From: Pseudogracilibacillus sp037892545
Lineage (GTDB): Bacteria; Bacillota; Bacilli; Bacillales; Amphibacillaceae
NCBI RefSeq assembly: GCF_037892545.1
Contig: NZ_JBBKBG010000007.1
Span: 1 to 64,000 of the forward strand
Length of the DNA: 64,000 nt
Reading direction: 5' to 3'
The position numbers were made by a program, and so were the translations under genes. The first letter of the stretch is position 1. Each line of letters begins with the position of its first letter. A model generated the notes under the pieces. It ran no database searches. It had not been told where the DNA came from and saw nothing but the letters and a program-made list of their open reading frames with translations. Positions 34,680-44,542 of this stretch are shown here, one piece after another.

Positions 34680-35876
34680 TTAGTCTAAAATCTTCACTTT
34701 TACCGTACGACGGCCCCAATTATCAGCAGCATATGCTTCCGATTCTACTAAAACATCAATAATATTTCCTTTAATGGCGCCACCAGTATCTGCCGCAATT
34801 GCTTCTCCGTATCCTTCTACCCACACTCGTGAGCCTAATGGGATCACATTCGGGTCAACAGCAATTACTTTAGGTGTCGGACTACCTCGTAAATCCATTC
34901 CAGTAGCAGAAATTCCTGAACATCCAGCACAATCAGCTCCATATGCCGTAGCTTCCATCGTTAATTCTTTTCCACCTGATGGTTCTTGTGAATTGGAAGT
35001 GGAGACTGTTTCAACTTCTTCTTTCGTTCCAATCGCAACTTTCTTATTTTTCGGCTTTTGTACTACATTTTCTTCTAATAATGTGCGATCTACTTCTTCA
35101 CCATTTTCATAGACGATTTCATACGTTCTTTCTACTTTACCTTCTTCCCCTTCAGAAATCGTACGTGATTTGCCTTTTTCTAGTTCACTATCTTTCTCTT
35201 CATCTGTGTTGAAAGAAAGTGTTTCTGTTACTTCTTTCGTTTCTGTTTTCACTTTTGTTACCGTAACAGTCATGCCTTCTTTTAAATCTTTATCTAAAGC
35301 TGGTTCAATTTTATCTTGTTTATTATATGCTATATCTTCATCTTGTAACAGCTCTTTTACCGTACTAGCAGTAGCCCATACATCTTCTTTGTCGCCACCA
35401 TTATTTAAAGTAACTTTAAATGCTCGATCTATATCTATGAACATATCATCTTGTAAAACTGCCATATCATTATACGATACAACATCATGCTTTTTCACTT
35501 CAATGTTCTCTTCTTCTAGGAATTCTCCTACTGTTTCCGCAGTAGAATTGTATACTTCTTCTTCTCCATCTATATTTACAGTTACTTTATTCGCTGATTC
35601 CACTACAATTTCCATTCCGTCAACAACCTCTGTTGTTGCTTCATGTGATAATTCATCGTGTTGCTCAAAATCTACTCCAACGTCGTCAAGTAATTCTCCA
35701 ACTGTATCAGAGGATGTTTTTACTTTTTGTACATCTCCGTCAGCCGCAATTACCACTTCTGCTTTTGCCTCATCCAGAAAAACCCATACTGAAAATAAAG
35801 CTACCACTACTGCCGTTAAAATCGAATATCCTACTTTCGTTTTAAGTGCACGTAATGGATTTAACAAATTTTGCAT
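34680..35876 (-). CDS. yabE: YabE-like cell-wall protein (DUF348 x3, G5, 3D domain)
   Basis: Exported, probably membrane-anchored wall hydrolase of the Rpf/Sps family. An N-terminal signal anchor (about residues 18-38) is followed by three DUF348 repeats (about 40-90, 95-150, 152-205), a G5 domain (about 205-285) and a C-terminal 3D domain (about 305-398) with the eponymous aspartates in MEATAYG, AVDPNVIPLGSRVWVEG and AADTGG. The product probably cleaves peptidoglycan glycan strands. It has its own sigma-A promoter. Confidence 0.92.
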   Translation of the reverse strand: MQNLLNPLRALKTKVGYSILTAVVVALFSVWVFLDEAKAEVVIAADGDVQKVKTSSDTVGELLDDVGVDFEQHDELSHEATTEVVDGMEIVVESANKVTVNIDGEEEVYNSTAETVGEFLEEENIEVKKHDVVSYNDMAVLQDDMFIDIDRAFKVTLNNGGDKEDVWATASTVKELLQDEDIAYNKQDKIEPALDKDLKEGMTVTVTKVKTETKEVTETLSFNTDEEKDSELEKGKSRTISEGEEGKVERTYEIVYENGEEVDRTLLEENVVQKPKNKKVAIGTKEEVETVSTSNSQEPSGGKELTMEATAYGADCAGCSGISATGMDLRGSPTPKVIAVDPNVIPLGSRVWVEGYGEAIAADTGGAIKGNIIDVLVESEAYAADNWGRRTVKVKILD

Positions 35877-35903
35877 TTTTTTTCCTCCTTAATTACGATA
35901 CTC

Positions 35904-35932
35904 ATTATAGAAACGATTCAAAATGTAGTCAA
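35904..35932 (-). promoter_or_regulatory. sigma-A promoter of yabE
   Basis: TTGACT (35927-35932), 17-bp spacer, TATAAT (35904-35909) on the minus strand. Several TGTAAC/GTTAC motifs lie further upstream (35940-36075), which could include ECF-sigma sites, but no complete -35/-10 pair was confirmed. Confidence 0.7.
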
Positions 35933-36107
35933 AATCAATCTAGTAACAAAAACGTTACAATTCCATTACATGGAAACTCTATTTTCTGACTATTTTGAAT
36001 GTAAGCGAATTTACGGCTTTTTCTTGTTTTCACGTTACTTTATCGTTATAACGTTGCAACAATTCCGTAACATTTGCCCGTTTTTATAAAGTATCGACGA
36101 AGGAAGA

Positions 36108-36875
36108 TTATTTTAAACGGAAAATTTTTAAGGCGTTTTCTGTCGTAATCCGGGAAATATCTTCCAAGGACATTTCTCGTAATCGTGCAATTTCTTCCGC
36201 AACAAGTTTTACATATGCAGGTTCATTTCGTTTTCCACGATATGGATGTGGTGCTAAATAAGGTGCATCTGTTTCAATTAATAATCGATCTAATGGAACT
36301 ACTTTCGCAACTTCTTTTACTTCTTTGGCATTCTTAAATGTGACCGGCCCTGCCAATGAAATATAAAAATTCATCTCTAAACAGGCTTGTAATTCTTCTC
36401 TTGTCGCACTATAACAATGCATAATGCCGCCTACTTCCGCAGCGTTTTCCTCTTGTAAAATTTTTATAATATCTGCGGTCGCCTCACGATTATGAATAAT
36501 AATTGGCATATGTACCTTTTTCGCTAAGCGAATTTGTTTACGAAACACATCCGCTTGTACATCTTTTGGAGAAGTGTCCCAATAATAATCAAGTCCCATC
36601 TCACCTAATGCAACTACCTTTTCGTGTTTCGTTAGTTCTTCTAACCATTCCAAATGTGCTTCTTTATAATCAATCGCATCAACAGGATGCCAACCAACTG
36701 CCGCATAAATAAAATCATACGTTTCAGCAATTTCAATTGCTAAACGAATCGTTTCTTCATCAAATCCGACAACGACCATTTTTGTCACACCCGCTTCTAA
36801 TGCACGGGCGATCGTTTCATCTCGATCTTCCAAAAATTGATCTGCATTTAAATGAACATGTGTATCAAATAACAT
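36108..36875 (-). CDS. tatD: TatD family DNase (YabD)
   Basis: Metal-dependent TIM-barrel deoxyribonuclease. The first metal site is MLFDTHVHLNADQF at the N-terminus, followed by GWHPVDA, GEMGLDYYWD near residue 91, HNREA, HCYS and the C-terminal ETDAPYLAPHPYRGKRNEP. The start is set at the ATG at 36875; the nine extra upstream residues are not family-like. It lies between metG and yabE as in B. subtilis. Confidence 0.94.
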   Translation of the reverse strand: MLFDTHVHLNADQFLEDRDETIARALEAGVTKMVVVGFDEETIRLAIEIAETYDFIYAAVGWHPVDAIDYKEAHLEWLEELTKHEKVVALGEMGLDYYWDTSPKDVQADVFRKQIRLAKKVHMPIIIHNREATADIIKILQEENAAEVGGIMHCYSATREELQACLEMNFYISLAGPVTFKNAKEVKEVAKVVPLDRLLIETDAPYLAPHPYRGKRNEPAYVKLVAEEIARLREMSLEDISRITTENALKIFRLK

Positions 36876-36960
36876 TCTATGCACTCCTTTTTTTAATCTC
36901 ATGGAACTATATTAGATAAATTCGTATATTTCTCCATCTACTATCGACATTCATAGAAAG

Positions 36961-37030
36961 AAAAAAGGAAGGTGAGAATGGAATGATTCGCTAAGTTGTA
37001 GCATCATTTTCCATTCCCCCATCCTTTCCT
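36961..37030 (-). terminator. metG terminator
   Basis: Long imperfect stem (arms about 36966-36987 and 37001-37030) with an A-rich plus-strand flank at 36961-36966 giving a minus-strand T run. It begins 10 bp past the metG stop. Confidence 0.6.
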
Positions 37031-37040
37031 CTATTTATTA

Positions 37041-38978
37041 TTATTTTACGACAGAACCATTTGGTAATGCATCACTGACTGTTGCAAGTGATAATGTACC
37101 ATCTTCATCTTCTCCAGAAAGAATCATGCCTTCTGACATCTCGCCACGAAGTTTTACTGGTTTTAAATTCGCTACCACAATTACTTTGCGACCAACTAAA
37201 GCTTCCGGTTCATAATATTGTGCAATACCTGAAATAATTTGACGTTGTTCGCTTCCTAAGTCGATTTGTAGTTTCAGTAATTTATCAGCATTTTTCATTT
37301 TTTCTGCTTGTAACACTTCACCAACACGTAAATCAACTTTCGTAAATTCATCAAATGTAATTTCATTTGACGCTTCTTCTACTTTTTCTTCCGGTTTACT
37401 CATTTTCGCTTTAATAGAGGCAACTTCTTCCTCCATTTCTAAACGAGGGAAAATCGGCTTCCCTTTTTGTACTTTCGTACCAGCTGGAACAATGCCATGT
37501 TCTGTGAGAGACTCCCAAGTTTGATATGCCTCATCTGTGATGCCTAATTGTTCAAACATTTTAACGGGCGTTTCCGTTAAAAATGGACGTATCATAATAG
37601 CAACCACACGTAATGCTTCTACTAAGTGTGCCATCACATTCCCTAAACGATCATACTTTGTCTCATCTTTTATTAATTTCCAAGGCTCTGTTTCATCAAT
37701 ATACTTATTCGTACGGCTAACTAAATGCCAAATAGTACTTAATGCAACAGAGAATTCCATTTTATCCATCGATGATTGAACTTTTTCGATCGTCTCATCC
37801 ATTAATGTTTCTAATGATTCATCTACCGCTTCTTCTTTGGAACGGAATGCTGGAATTTCTCCATCAAAATATTTCCCAATCATTGCGACCGTACGATTTA
37901 GTAAGTTCCCTAAATCATTCGCTAAATCAAAGTTAATCCGCTCTACAAATCCTTCTGGCGTGAACACTCCATCGGATCCGAACGGAACTTCACGTAATAA
38001 ATAATAACGTAATGCGTCTAATCCGTAATCATCAATTAAAGTAACAGGATCAACGACATTCCCCTTCGATTTAGACATTTTTCCATCTTTCATTAAAAGC
38101 CAACCATGTGCAAATACCTTTTTCGGTAAAGGTAAATCTAACGCCATTAACATAATTGGCCAATAGATCGTATGGAAACGGACAATTTCCTTTCCAACTA
38201 AATGGACATCCGCCGGCCAATACTTTTTATACTTCTCTTCATTATCTGATCCATACCCTAGTGCCGTAATATAGTTCGTTAATGCATCAATCCATACATA
38301 AATAACATGTTTTGGATTTTCAGGCACTTGTATTCCCCAATCAAATGTTGTTCGAGATACTGCTAAGTCCTCTAACCCAGGCTTAATAAAGTTATTAATC
38401 ATTTCATTTTTACGTGATTCTGGTTGAATAAAGTCCGGATTCTCTTCGTAAAACTGCAATAAACGATCTGCATATTTACTCATTCTAAAAAAGTATGACT
38501 CCTCTTTTACTTTTTCAACCGGACGATGACAGTCTGGACATTTTCCATCATCTAACTGTCTTTCTGTAAAAAATGATTCACATGGTGTACAATACCAACC
38601 TTCATAAATATCTAAATATATATCATCTTGGTCCACTAACTGTTGGAAAATCTTTTGCACAACATCTTTATGTCTTGTCTCTGTCGTTCGAATAAAATCA
38701 TCATAAGAGATATCAAGCTTTTTCCATAAGTCTTTAATGCCCGCAATCATTTCATCTAAATAAACTTGAGGGGTTTTCCCAACCTCTTTTGCCGCCTTTT
38801 GGATTTTCTGACCATGTTCATCTGTTCCTGTTAAATACATTACATCATAGCCACGTAATCGTTTATATCTTGCCATCGCATCTCCAGCAACCGTTGTATA
38901 TGCGTGACCGATATGTAAATTACCACTCGGATAATAAATCGGCGTTGTTAGATAAAACGTTTTGTTTTCATTTGCCAT
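37041..38978 (-). CDS. metG: Methionyl-tRNA synthetase
   Basis: Charges initiator and elongator tRNA-Met. The class I HIGH motif is GNLHIGHAY near residue 20 and KMSKS is near 299. A CTPC...CPDC zinc knuckle lies around 126-149, and the C-terminal tRNA-binding EMAP/OB domain occupies about 540-645. 645 aa is typical of the Bacillus form. No T-box was found upstream. Confidence 0.97.
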   Translation of the reverse strand: MANENKTFYLTTPIYYPSGNLHIGHAYTTVAGDAMARYKRLRGYDVMYLTGTDEHGQKIQKAAKEVGKTPQVYLDEMIAGIKDLWKKLDISYDDFIRTTETRHKDVVQKIFQQLVDQDDIYLDIYEGWYCTPCESFFTERQLDDGKCPDCHRPVEKVKEESYFFRMSKYADRLLQFYEENPDFIQPESRKNEMINNFIKPGLEDLAVSRTTFDWGIQVPENPKHVIYVWIDALTNYITALGYGSDNEEKYKKYWPADVHLVGKEIVRFHTIYWPIMLMALDLPLPKKVFAHGWLLMKDGKMSKSKGNVVDPVTLIDDYGLDALRYYLLREVPFGSDGVFTPEGFVERINFDLANDLGNLLNRTVAMIGKYFDGEIPAFRSKEEAVDESLETLMDETIEKVQSSMDKMEFSVALSTIWHLVSRTNKYIDETEPWKLIKDETKYDRLGNVMAHLVEALRVVAIMIRPFLTETPVKMFEQLGITDEAYQTWESLTEHGIVPAGTKVQKGKPIFPRLEMEEEVASIKAKMSKPEEKVEEASNEITFDEFTKVDLRVGEVLQAEKMKNADKLLKLQIDLGSEQRQIISGIAQYYEPEALVGRKVIVVANLKPVKLRGEMSEGMILSGEDEDGTLSLATVSDALPNGSVVK

Positions 38979-39318
38979 GTCTCAATCTCCTCTTTTATAA
39001 CAATTATCTACATTTTACTATACTGATTAGCTATATTGTAGCGATTTTTCAATCATTTATAAAGTATATTACATTATTTCTCAAATAAAATATTCGTTTT
39101 TCTTATATAAGTATTTTTACCTAGTTTTGTTGAGCGGAAATTGCCATTTAAGACTCAATACAATAATATATATTGGTTAATCTGAATTATTTCTGAAATT
39201 TTTGCTATTATTTAAGTTTTTTATAAGTATTTTCCTTCTCATATATATAAATTCATGTATAATATGTATATAATAAATTCTTATAATGAATATTTTGGAA
39301 AGGAGATTGAAGATTACA
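38979..39318. promoter_or_regulatory. metG-abrB divergent promoter region
   Basis: Very AT-rich 340-bp gap. On the plus strand TATAAT at 39258-39263 is a plausible abrB -10, but no good -35 stands out. Several overlapping TATA-type hexamers follow up to 39296. GAGGAGA just upstream of metG is its Shine-Dalgarno. I see no T-box, S-box or other riboswitch. Confidence 0.35.
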
Positions 39319-39600
39319 ATGAAATCTACTGGTATGGTTAGAAAAGTAGATGAGCTAGGTAGAGTCGTTATTCCAATTGAATTAAGAAGATCATTGGATA
39401 TTAAAGAAAAAGATGCGATTGAAATCTATGTAGATGGGGACCAAATCGTTCTGAAAAAATACGTACCTAATATGGCTTGTCACATTACAGGTGAGAGTAC
39501 ATCTGATAACATCGCTCTTGCAAACGGCAAACTAGTTTTAAGTCCGAACGGTGCTAAACAGTTAATGGAAGAACTAAGCGACATTTTTCAACTAGTATAA
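39319..39600 (+). CDS. abrB: Transition-state regulator AbrB
   Basis: Global DNA-binding repressor of post-exponential genes. The 93-aa protein has the N-terminal swapped-hairpin domain (MKSTGMVRKVDELGRVVIPI) and the C-terminal multimerisation domain. The ATG at 39319 gives the family N-terminus; AAAGGAG is about 13 nt upstream, rather long spacing. It is one of only two plus-strand genes in the core block, the other being tRNA-Met, and lies between metG and rsmI as in B. subtilis. Confidence 0.96.
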   Translation: MKSTGMVRKVDELGRVVIPIELRRSLDIKEKDAIEIYVDGDQIVLKKYVPNMACHITGESTSDNIALANGKLVLSPNGAKQLMEELSDIFQLV

Positions 39601-39689
39601 CTAACATACTAGATAGGTAGAATATTGCACATGCTATAAAGTCTATAAATATAAATATTTTATCTATCTTCAATCAAAAACATGGATAC

Positions 39690-39752
39690 AAGCTGAGATT
39701 TCGTACAAAACGTCCTATCAATGCACGTGTTACTTATCTCAGCTTAAATTTT
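39690..39752 (+). terminator. abrB / rsmI convergent terminator
   Basis: 10-bp perfect stem AAGCTGAGAT / ATCTCAGCTT (39690-39699 with 39736-39745), large loop, then AAATTTTAA. It lies between convergent abrB and rsmI and could serve both, though the loop is long. Confidence 0.5.
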
Positions 39753-39765
39753 AACCGTTTACACA

Positions 39766-40638
39766 CTATTTAACATGGATATGTTGATACACTTCTCTTT
39801 TGGAAATACGACGATCTTTTGCCACTCGTTTCATGGCTTCTTTATTTGATAATCCTTCTTTTGCTTCATAAGCTTGTACATGTGCTTCTATCGAAAGACT
39901 TTCCCACCATATATTTTCATCTTCCAACATTTCTTCTTTTACACCTTCTATAAGGATACAACATTCGCCTTTTATTTCATTTGTGTCTAACCAATTGATT
40001 ACTTCTTCCATCGATCCTCGAACAAATTGTTCATACAGCTTCGTTAATTCCCTTGCTAACACCATATTACGATTGCCAAGTATTTTCTTCATCATTTTCA
40101 TCGTATCTTTTATTCGATATGGCGATTCATATACAATAATGGTAGCTGGTAATTTCCCTATAAAGGATATAGCATCTTCTTTTTCTTGTTTTTTACGTGG
40201 TAAAAATCCATAAAAATAAAACGCATCTGTCGGTAATCCCGATGCAATTAATGCCGTTGTAGCAGCATTTGCTCCCGGAAGTGGAATAACATGTATCTGT
40301 TTTTCCGTCGCCGCGCGAACTAATTCATACCCTGGATCAGAAATAGCCGGCATCCCAGCATCACTTACTAATGCAATCGTTTCTTTCGCCTCAAGCCGTT
40401 GTAATAATTGTGGTATTCTTTCCATCCGATTATGTTCATGGTAACTAATCAATTCTTTTTGAATTTGAAAGTGATTCAATAACTTCTGTGTATGCCGTGT
40501 ATCTTCCGCTGCAATAACATCTACTTTTTTCAATGTCTCTAGTGCACGAAATGTAATATCTTCTAAATTTCCAATTGGTGTGGGTACTAAATATAAAATA
40601 CCTTCTGCTTCTTTTTCAAAACTATTTTGTACGAACAT
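39766..40638 (-). CDS. rsmI: 16S rRNA 2'-O-ribose C1402 methyltransferase
   Basis: SAM-dependent methylase of the tetrapyrrole-methylase fold. VPTPIGNLEDITFRALETL at the N-terminus, AAEDTRHT, SDAGMPAISDPGYELV near residue 97 and the PLPGANA loop are diagnostic. 290 aa. Its ATG shares one base with the yazA stop (TAATG), so translation is probably coupled. Confidence 0.95.
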   Translation of the reverse strand: MFVQNSFEKEAEGILYLVPTPIGNLEDITFRALETLKKVDVIAAEDTRHTQKLLNHFQIQKELISYHEHNRMERIPQLLQRLEAKETIALVSDAGMPAISDPGYELVRAATEKQIHVIPLPGANAATTALIASGLPTDAFYFYGFLPRKKQEKEDAISFIGKLPATIIVYESPYRIKDTMKMMKKILGNRNMVLARELTKLYEQFVRGSMEEVINWLDTNEIKGECCILIEGVKEEMLEDENIWWESLSIEAHVQAYEAKEGLSNKEAMKRVAKDRRISKREVYQHIHVK

Positions 40639-40907
40639 TATGTTTTCTCCCCTTTTTCATATTGTTGGATCATCATATCCTTCTCCTCACGACGCATTTT
40701 TTTAATGTCATATTCTCTTTTTAATGCGGCCGATTTAGAAGAACATTGCTCCACATAAACGACTTCAAAAGGGCCTCGACCTCTCGTATATTTTGCACCT
40801 TTTCCACTTTCATGCACTTTTAACCGTTTCTCAACATCTACTGCATAACCAGTATATAACGTATCATCTTTACATTGTAATATGTAAACGAAATGATCAT
40901 TTCCCAT
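40638..40907 (-). CDS. yazA: GIY-YIG domain protein YazA
   Basis: Small single-domain GIY-YIG nuclease-fold protein (UPF0213) of unknown substrate. The signature appears as FVYILQCKDDTLYTGYAVD with KGAKYTRGRGP. The start is set at the ATG at 40907, with AGGAAG 7 nt upstream and an 11-bp overlap with the trmN6 3' end; the longer reading lies inside trmN6. Confidence 0.9.
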   Translation of the reverse strand: MGNDHFVYILQCKDDTLYTGYAVDVEKRLKVHESGKGAKYTRGRGPFEVVYVEQCSSKSAALKREYDIKKMRREEKDMMIQQYEKGEKT

Positions 40908-41640
40908 AGATAATCTTCCTAGCCTCTTCTGTATATGTTTCGTCATTTTCATAAATATATAATGGGGATAAAATATGTAAACCAGGTTTTCCATCTCTAA
41001 CCCCTTCTATTAACAACGTATTTGCAGGTTTTCCCATCTTTGGATAAACGAGCTGCATTCTTTTCGGTTCTATTTTATATTGTCTAAACAATGTTATTAA
41101 ATCTGTTAAACGCTCCGGTCTATGAACGATCGATATTTTTCCACCCGGTTTTACATACAGTTTACACGCTTTAATCACATCTTCTAACGTACATAATACT
41201 TCATGTCGTGCAATCGTTAAATGTTCGTTTACATTATGTTCTGTATCTTTCGGTGTCGCGAAATAAGGTGGATTACAAGTAACCACATCATAAAAGCTTT
41301 GCTTCATTGCTGCATGTCGCTCCTTTAAATCTCCTTCCACGATATGAATGCGATCCTCCAAATGATTTAAAGCGACACTTCTTCTTGCCATATGTGCTAA
41401 ACGTGGTTGAATTTCTAATCCAGTGATCGTTCCTTTTGTACGTTTTGATAGTAATAGAGGGATAGCACCATTCCCTGTACATAAGTCTAAAATATCGCCA
41501 CGATTAATTGGCATGTATGCAAATTGTGCTAATAATACTGCATCTAAAGAATAAGAAAAAACGGTAGGACTCTGAATTATTTTCATTGATTCATCCATCA
41601 ATAAATAGTCTACACGTTCATCCCCAATTAATGTTTCCAT
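40897..41640 (-). CDS. trmN6: tRNA1(Val) adenine-N6 methyltransferase family protein (YabB)
   Basis: SAM-dependent N6-adenine methylase. Motif I is ILDLCTGNGAIPLLL (about residue 50) and the catalytic NPPY motif is in VVTCNPPYFATP (about 122). The start is the ATG at 41640, with GGAGGGA upstream and the family N-terminus METLIGDERVDYLL. The substrate is inferred from family membership. Confidence 0.92.
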   Translation of the reverse strand: METLIGDERVDYLLMDESMKIIQSPTVFSYSLDAVLLAQFAYMPINRGDILDLCTGNGAIPLLLSKRTKGTITGLEIQPRLAHMARRSVALNHLEDRIHIVEGDLKERHAAMKQSFYDVVTCNPPYFATPKDTEHNVNEHLTIARHEVLCTLEDVIKACKLYVKPGGKISIVHRPERLTDLITLFRQYKIEPKRMQLVYPKMGKPANTLLIEGVRDGKPGLHILSPLYIYENDETYTEEARKIIYGK

Positions 41641-41841
41641 TCTGTCCCTCCTAACAAGCATAAAAATGACTCATAAAGGTTCCTACGTGCAACATCTCCT
41701 GACAAACTTTCCATTGCACGTTTATTTCCTTGTAATCATACGAGCGAGTGTAACGTTATATGTACACTTCCTATACGTATGTACTATTATATTTCATTCT
41801 CATATGTACTTCTAGCGATTATCCGCTTCTACATTATCATA

Positions 41842-41878
41842 TAAAAAACACTGCTTTCCGTATATAGAGAGCAGTGTT
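41842..41878 (-). terminator. yabA terminator
   Basis: 10-bp perfect stem AAACACTGCT / AGCAGTGTTT (41846-41855 with 41869-41878), then a minus-strand T run, 11 bp past the yabA stop. Confidence 0.8.
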
Positions 41879-41888
41879 TCGTGTACAA

Positions 41889-42227
41889 TTAGCCAAATAA
41901 TTCGAGGCAAAACAAACAATCTTCATCTGTTCTGGGACTACCGAATTGCATATGACAAATATGAAAACCTTCTTTATAAATTCGCGCTAAATTATCGAAT
42001 CCCTCACCCGGTAACGCTGTGCCATTTCCAGATTCTGACGTATCTGTTTCTGGCTCCCCATTTTCTTTATTTAAATACTGTCGTAAATGGTTATTTTCGA
42101 TTTCTAGACGGTGATTTTCCTCAATAATATCGCTTAAATCTTTTTTTAAGTTTCCTAACTGTTCATATAGTTCACCAATTTGTGTTTCCATATGTGAAAC
42201 TTGATCAAAAATTTGCCTCTTATTCAA
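41889..42227 (-). CDS. yabA: Replication initiation control protein YabA
   Basis: Binds DnaA and DnaN to restrain re-initiation. The N-terminal half is a coiled coil (about residues 1-55). The C-terminal zinc site has CHMQFG and CLFCLELFG, with the CX2C-type cluster at the extreme end. 112 aa. It ends the tmk-darA-yaaR-holB-ricT-yabA series. Confidence 0.95.
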   Translation of the reverse strand: MNKRQIFDQVSHMETQIGELYEQLGNLKKDLSDIIEENHRLEIENNHLRQYLNKENGEPETDTSESGNGTALPGEGFDNLARIYKEGFHICHMQFGSPRTDEDCLFCLELFG

Positions 42228-42242
42228 TCCTACCCACCTCTT

Positions 42243-43073
42243 TTACTCCGTTACTGGTATTGAAATAAGTTCTTCACTAATTAATTCGTTCAATGTATAA
42301 TCGATGATTGCTTCATTTTCAAACAATTGAATTTGCACAATGTTTTCCAATAAATTTATTCCTACGACCTTCCCAGTTCCTTCCGTCGTATGAATTTTTT
42401 CACCAACGTCTGGTAACTGTTGCTTCGCCGTTTCATAATGGTCATTTTCATATTTCAAACAACACATGAGACGACCACATAGGCCTGATATTTTGGCAGG
42501 ATTTAAGGATAAACTTTGGTCTTTCGCCATTTTTATCGATACAGGATCAAAGTCTCCTAGAAATGTGGAACAACATAACATTCGACCACAAGGACCTATA
42601 CCACCTAATAACTTCGCTTCATCTCTTACACCAATTTGACGTAATTCAATACGTGTTTTAAACTTCGCAGCTAGGTCTTTTACTAAATCACGAAAATCGA
42701 TTCTACCTTCTGCAGTAAAGTAAAATATAACTTTATTTCGATCAAACGTATATTCCACATCGACAATATTCATATCTAATTTATGTGTTTGTACTTTACG
42801 AATACATAAAGATAATGCTTCACTTGCCAATCGTTCGTTTTCTAGAACATTTTCTTTATCTTCTGTCGTTGCAATACGTAATACCTTTTTCAACGGTAAT
42901 ACGACATCCTCTTCTTCTACACCTTTATTTACGAGAACAACTTCTCCAAACTCTATGCCTCTTGCTGTCTCAACAATTACGTAGTCATCTATATCAACTT
43001 GAAAGTCATTCGGATCAAAATAGTAAATCTTTCCCGCCTTTTTAAAACGGACTCCGATTACTTCTATCATCAT
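42243..43073 (-). CDS. ricT: PSP1-domain protein RicT (YaaT)
   Basis: Component of the RicA-RicF-RicT complex that affects RNA maturation, sporulation and biofilm formation. The PSP1 domain and its cysteine cluster are intact: GGIGPCGRMLCCSTFLGDF near residue 156 and KISGLCGRLMCCLKYENDHY near 194, the iron-sulfur-binding cysteines in B. subtilis. The first of two adjacent ATGs is used because AGGGG is 6 nt away. Confidence 0.95.
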   Translation of the reverse strand: MMIEVIGVRFKKAGKIYYFDPNDFQVDIDDYVIVETARGIEFGEVVLVNKGVEEEDVVLPLKKVLRIATTEDKENVLENERLASEALSLCIRKVQTHKLDMNIVDVEYTFDRNKVIFYFTAEGRIDFRDLVKDLAAKFKTRIELRQIGVRDEAKLLGGIGPCGRMLCCSTFLGDFDPVSIKMAKDQSLSLNPAKISGLCGRLMCCLKYENDHYETAKQQLPDVGEKIHTTEGTGKVVGINLLENIVQIQLFENEAIIDYTLNELISEELISIPVTE

Positions 43074-43082
43074 AACCCACCC

Positions 43083-44075
43083 CTAAAAACGTAATACGAG
43101 CTGCTCCATTACTAATGTTGGATGAACATTTTGATTTAATTTTTGCTTCGCTTCTAATATAGCTTGTAATATATGAAGTAATCTTTGCTCTGAAAATCGC
43201 TCGATTGCTCTATTTAACAATCCATCATTTGATTGGAAAAATAATAATTGCTCTACTCGTTGATTACGAAAATTCAATATATCTTTAAAAGCTAGTAGCA
43301 TTAAATCTAAACCTAGTTCTTGGTCTTGTTTATCTTTTACTTTAGGCAAATATGATTGGTGCATAAATAAATAACGATCTTCATAATTAGCAATTAATTG
43401 ATAAATGAGCTGATATACTACATCTTTTATGTCATATACTTTTTCTTCTTCATGTAATATTCTAGCTTCACTTATGTTATTCGTTAACGCACTAATAAGT
43501 CGCGACTGTGATTCGTTCATCGCGATATCATTATCTGCCATTAATCTATGAATAAAAGCCTTCTGTTGTAACGGCTTAAGCTCCAATATTTGGCACCTGG
43601 ACTGAATCGTCGGAATAATGCTTTGACCGTTATCTGTTAACAAAAGTGCTGTTGTTTCTACTTCCGGTTCTTCTAAAAACTTTAAAATACGATTGGACGC
43701 ATTCACTGTCAATGCTTCTGCATTCATAATAATATATACCTTCTTGGCACTTTCCATCCCACGATATCCAAACTCATGTTGTAAAGCACGTATTTGTTCG
43801 GTTTTAATTGATTTCCCTTCTGGCTCAATCCAATGAACATCTGGATGGTTTCCCGATAAAATACGTTTACACGTATGACAAGACTGACAAGGTTCTATTT
43901 TATTTACATTCGGGCAAAAAATCGTCATTGCAATCATCGTTGCAAATGTCTTTTTCCCCGTCCCTCTCGTCCCTTGAATTAAATAAGCATGAGACACGCG
44001 ATTTTTTAAAAAGCTATTCATCATAATTTTCCCTGCAAGTGGTTGTACCTCCCGCAATTGTTCCCATGATTTCAT
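43083..44075 (-). CDS. holB: DNA polymerase III delta' subunit
   Basis: Clamp-loader subunit of the AAA+ family. Walker-like IQGTRGTGKKTFATM near residue 34, the zinc cysteines CPNVNKIEPCQSCHTC (about 53-68) and the SRCQILEL sensor segment are visible. 330 aa. It lies between yaaR and ricT as in B. subtilis. Confidence 0.94.
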   Translation of the reverse strand: MKSWEQLREVQPLAGKIMMNSFLKNRVSHAYLIQGTRGTGKKTFATMIAMTIFCPNVNKIEPCQSCHTCKRILSGNHPDVHWIEPEGKSIKTEQIRALQHEFGYRGMESAKKVYIIMNAEALTVNASNRILKFLEEPEVETTALLLTDNGQSIIPTIQSRCQILELKPLQQKAFIHRLMADNDIAMNESQSRLISALTNNISEARILHEEEKVYDIKDVVYQLIYQLIANYEDRYLFMHQSYLPKVKDKQDQELGLDLMLLAFKDILNFRNQRVEQLLFFQSNDGLLNRAIERFSEQRLLHILQAILEAKQKLNQNVHPTLVMEQLVLRF

Positions 44076-44095
44076 GCTAATTACTTCCTTTATTG

Positions 44096-44530
44096 TTAAG
44101 TATATACATTAATTAAAAGTCCTTCAATTTCCCCTATTAGTCCTAACAAGTCAACGCTTTTCTTTTCTTGGTCCATGACTTCTTCTGTTAATTGGACTAA
44201 TTTCTCATCAATTTGATTCACCGTCGTTAGCTTATGATGAAAACGATTTACATGGAAGCTTCTCGATTCATGCAAAGAAAGCCCGTCATAAACAGTTTTT
44301 TGTAAAAACTCTTTCACCATTCGCTTAAATTTCGCCAAATCTTTAAACGAACGAAAACGGGCTATTTTTTTTCCTTGTTCTGTAATATCGTCTATTAATT
44401 TCTTTAGTTCTTTTTCTTCTAAATGCTGTGTTTGTGTTTGAATGAGTTGCTGGAAATCCTTTTTTCCTTCTTGTACTCTTTTTGGCGTAACTTGTTCCAC
44501 TTTCGAACGTATTTCCTGCCCAATTTTCAT
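44096..44530 (-). CDS. yaaR: YaaR family protein (DUF327)
   Basis: 144-aa mostly helical protein of unknown function in the conserved tmk-darA-yaaR-holB series. No catalytic motif is visible. It contains the family block FRSFKDLAKFKRMVKEFLQK and HESRSFHVNRFHHKLTTVNQ. Function cannot be inferred beyond the neighbourhood. Confidence 0.88.
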   Translation of the reverse strand: MKIGQEIRSKVEQVTPKRVQEGKKDFQQLIQTQTQHLEEKELKKLIDDITEQGKKIARFRSFKDLAKFKRMVKEFLQKTVYDGLSLHESRSFHVNRFHHKLTTVNQIDEKLVQLTEEVMDQEKKSVDLLGLIGEIEGLLINVYT

Positions 44531-44542
44531 GTTATAGCTCCT

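Noticed and set aside
34979..35892. Plus-strand frames of up to 240 aa opposite the yabE-like gene
   Set aside because: Ser/Thr-rich low-complexity shadow of an acidic coding sequence, with no Shine-Dalgarno or family match.
38979..39318. T-box or S-box leader for metG
   Set aside because: No specifier/antiterminator motif or terminator pair was found upstream of metG on the minus strand.
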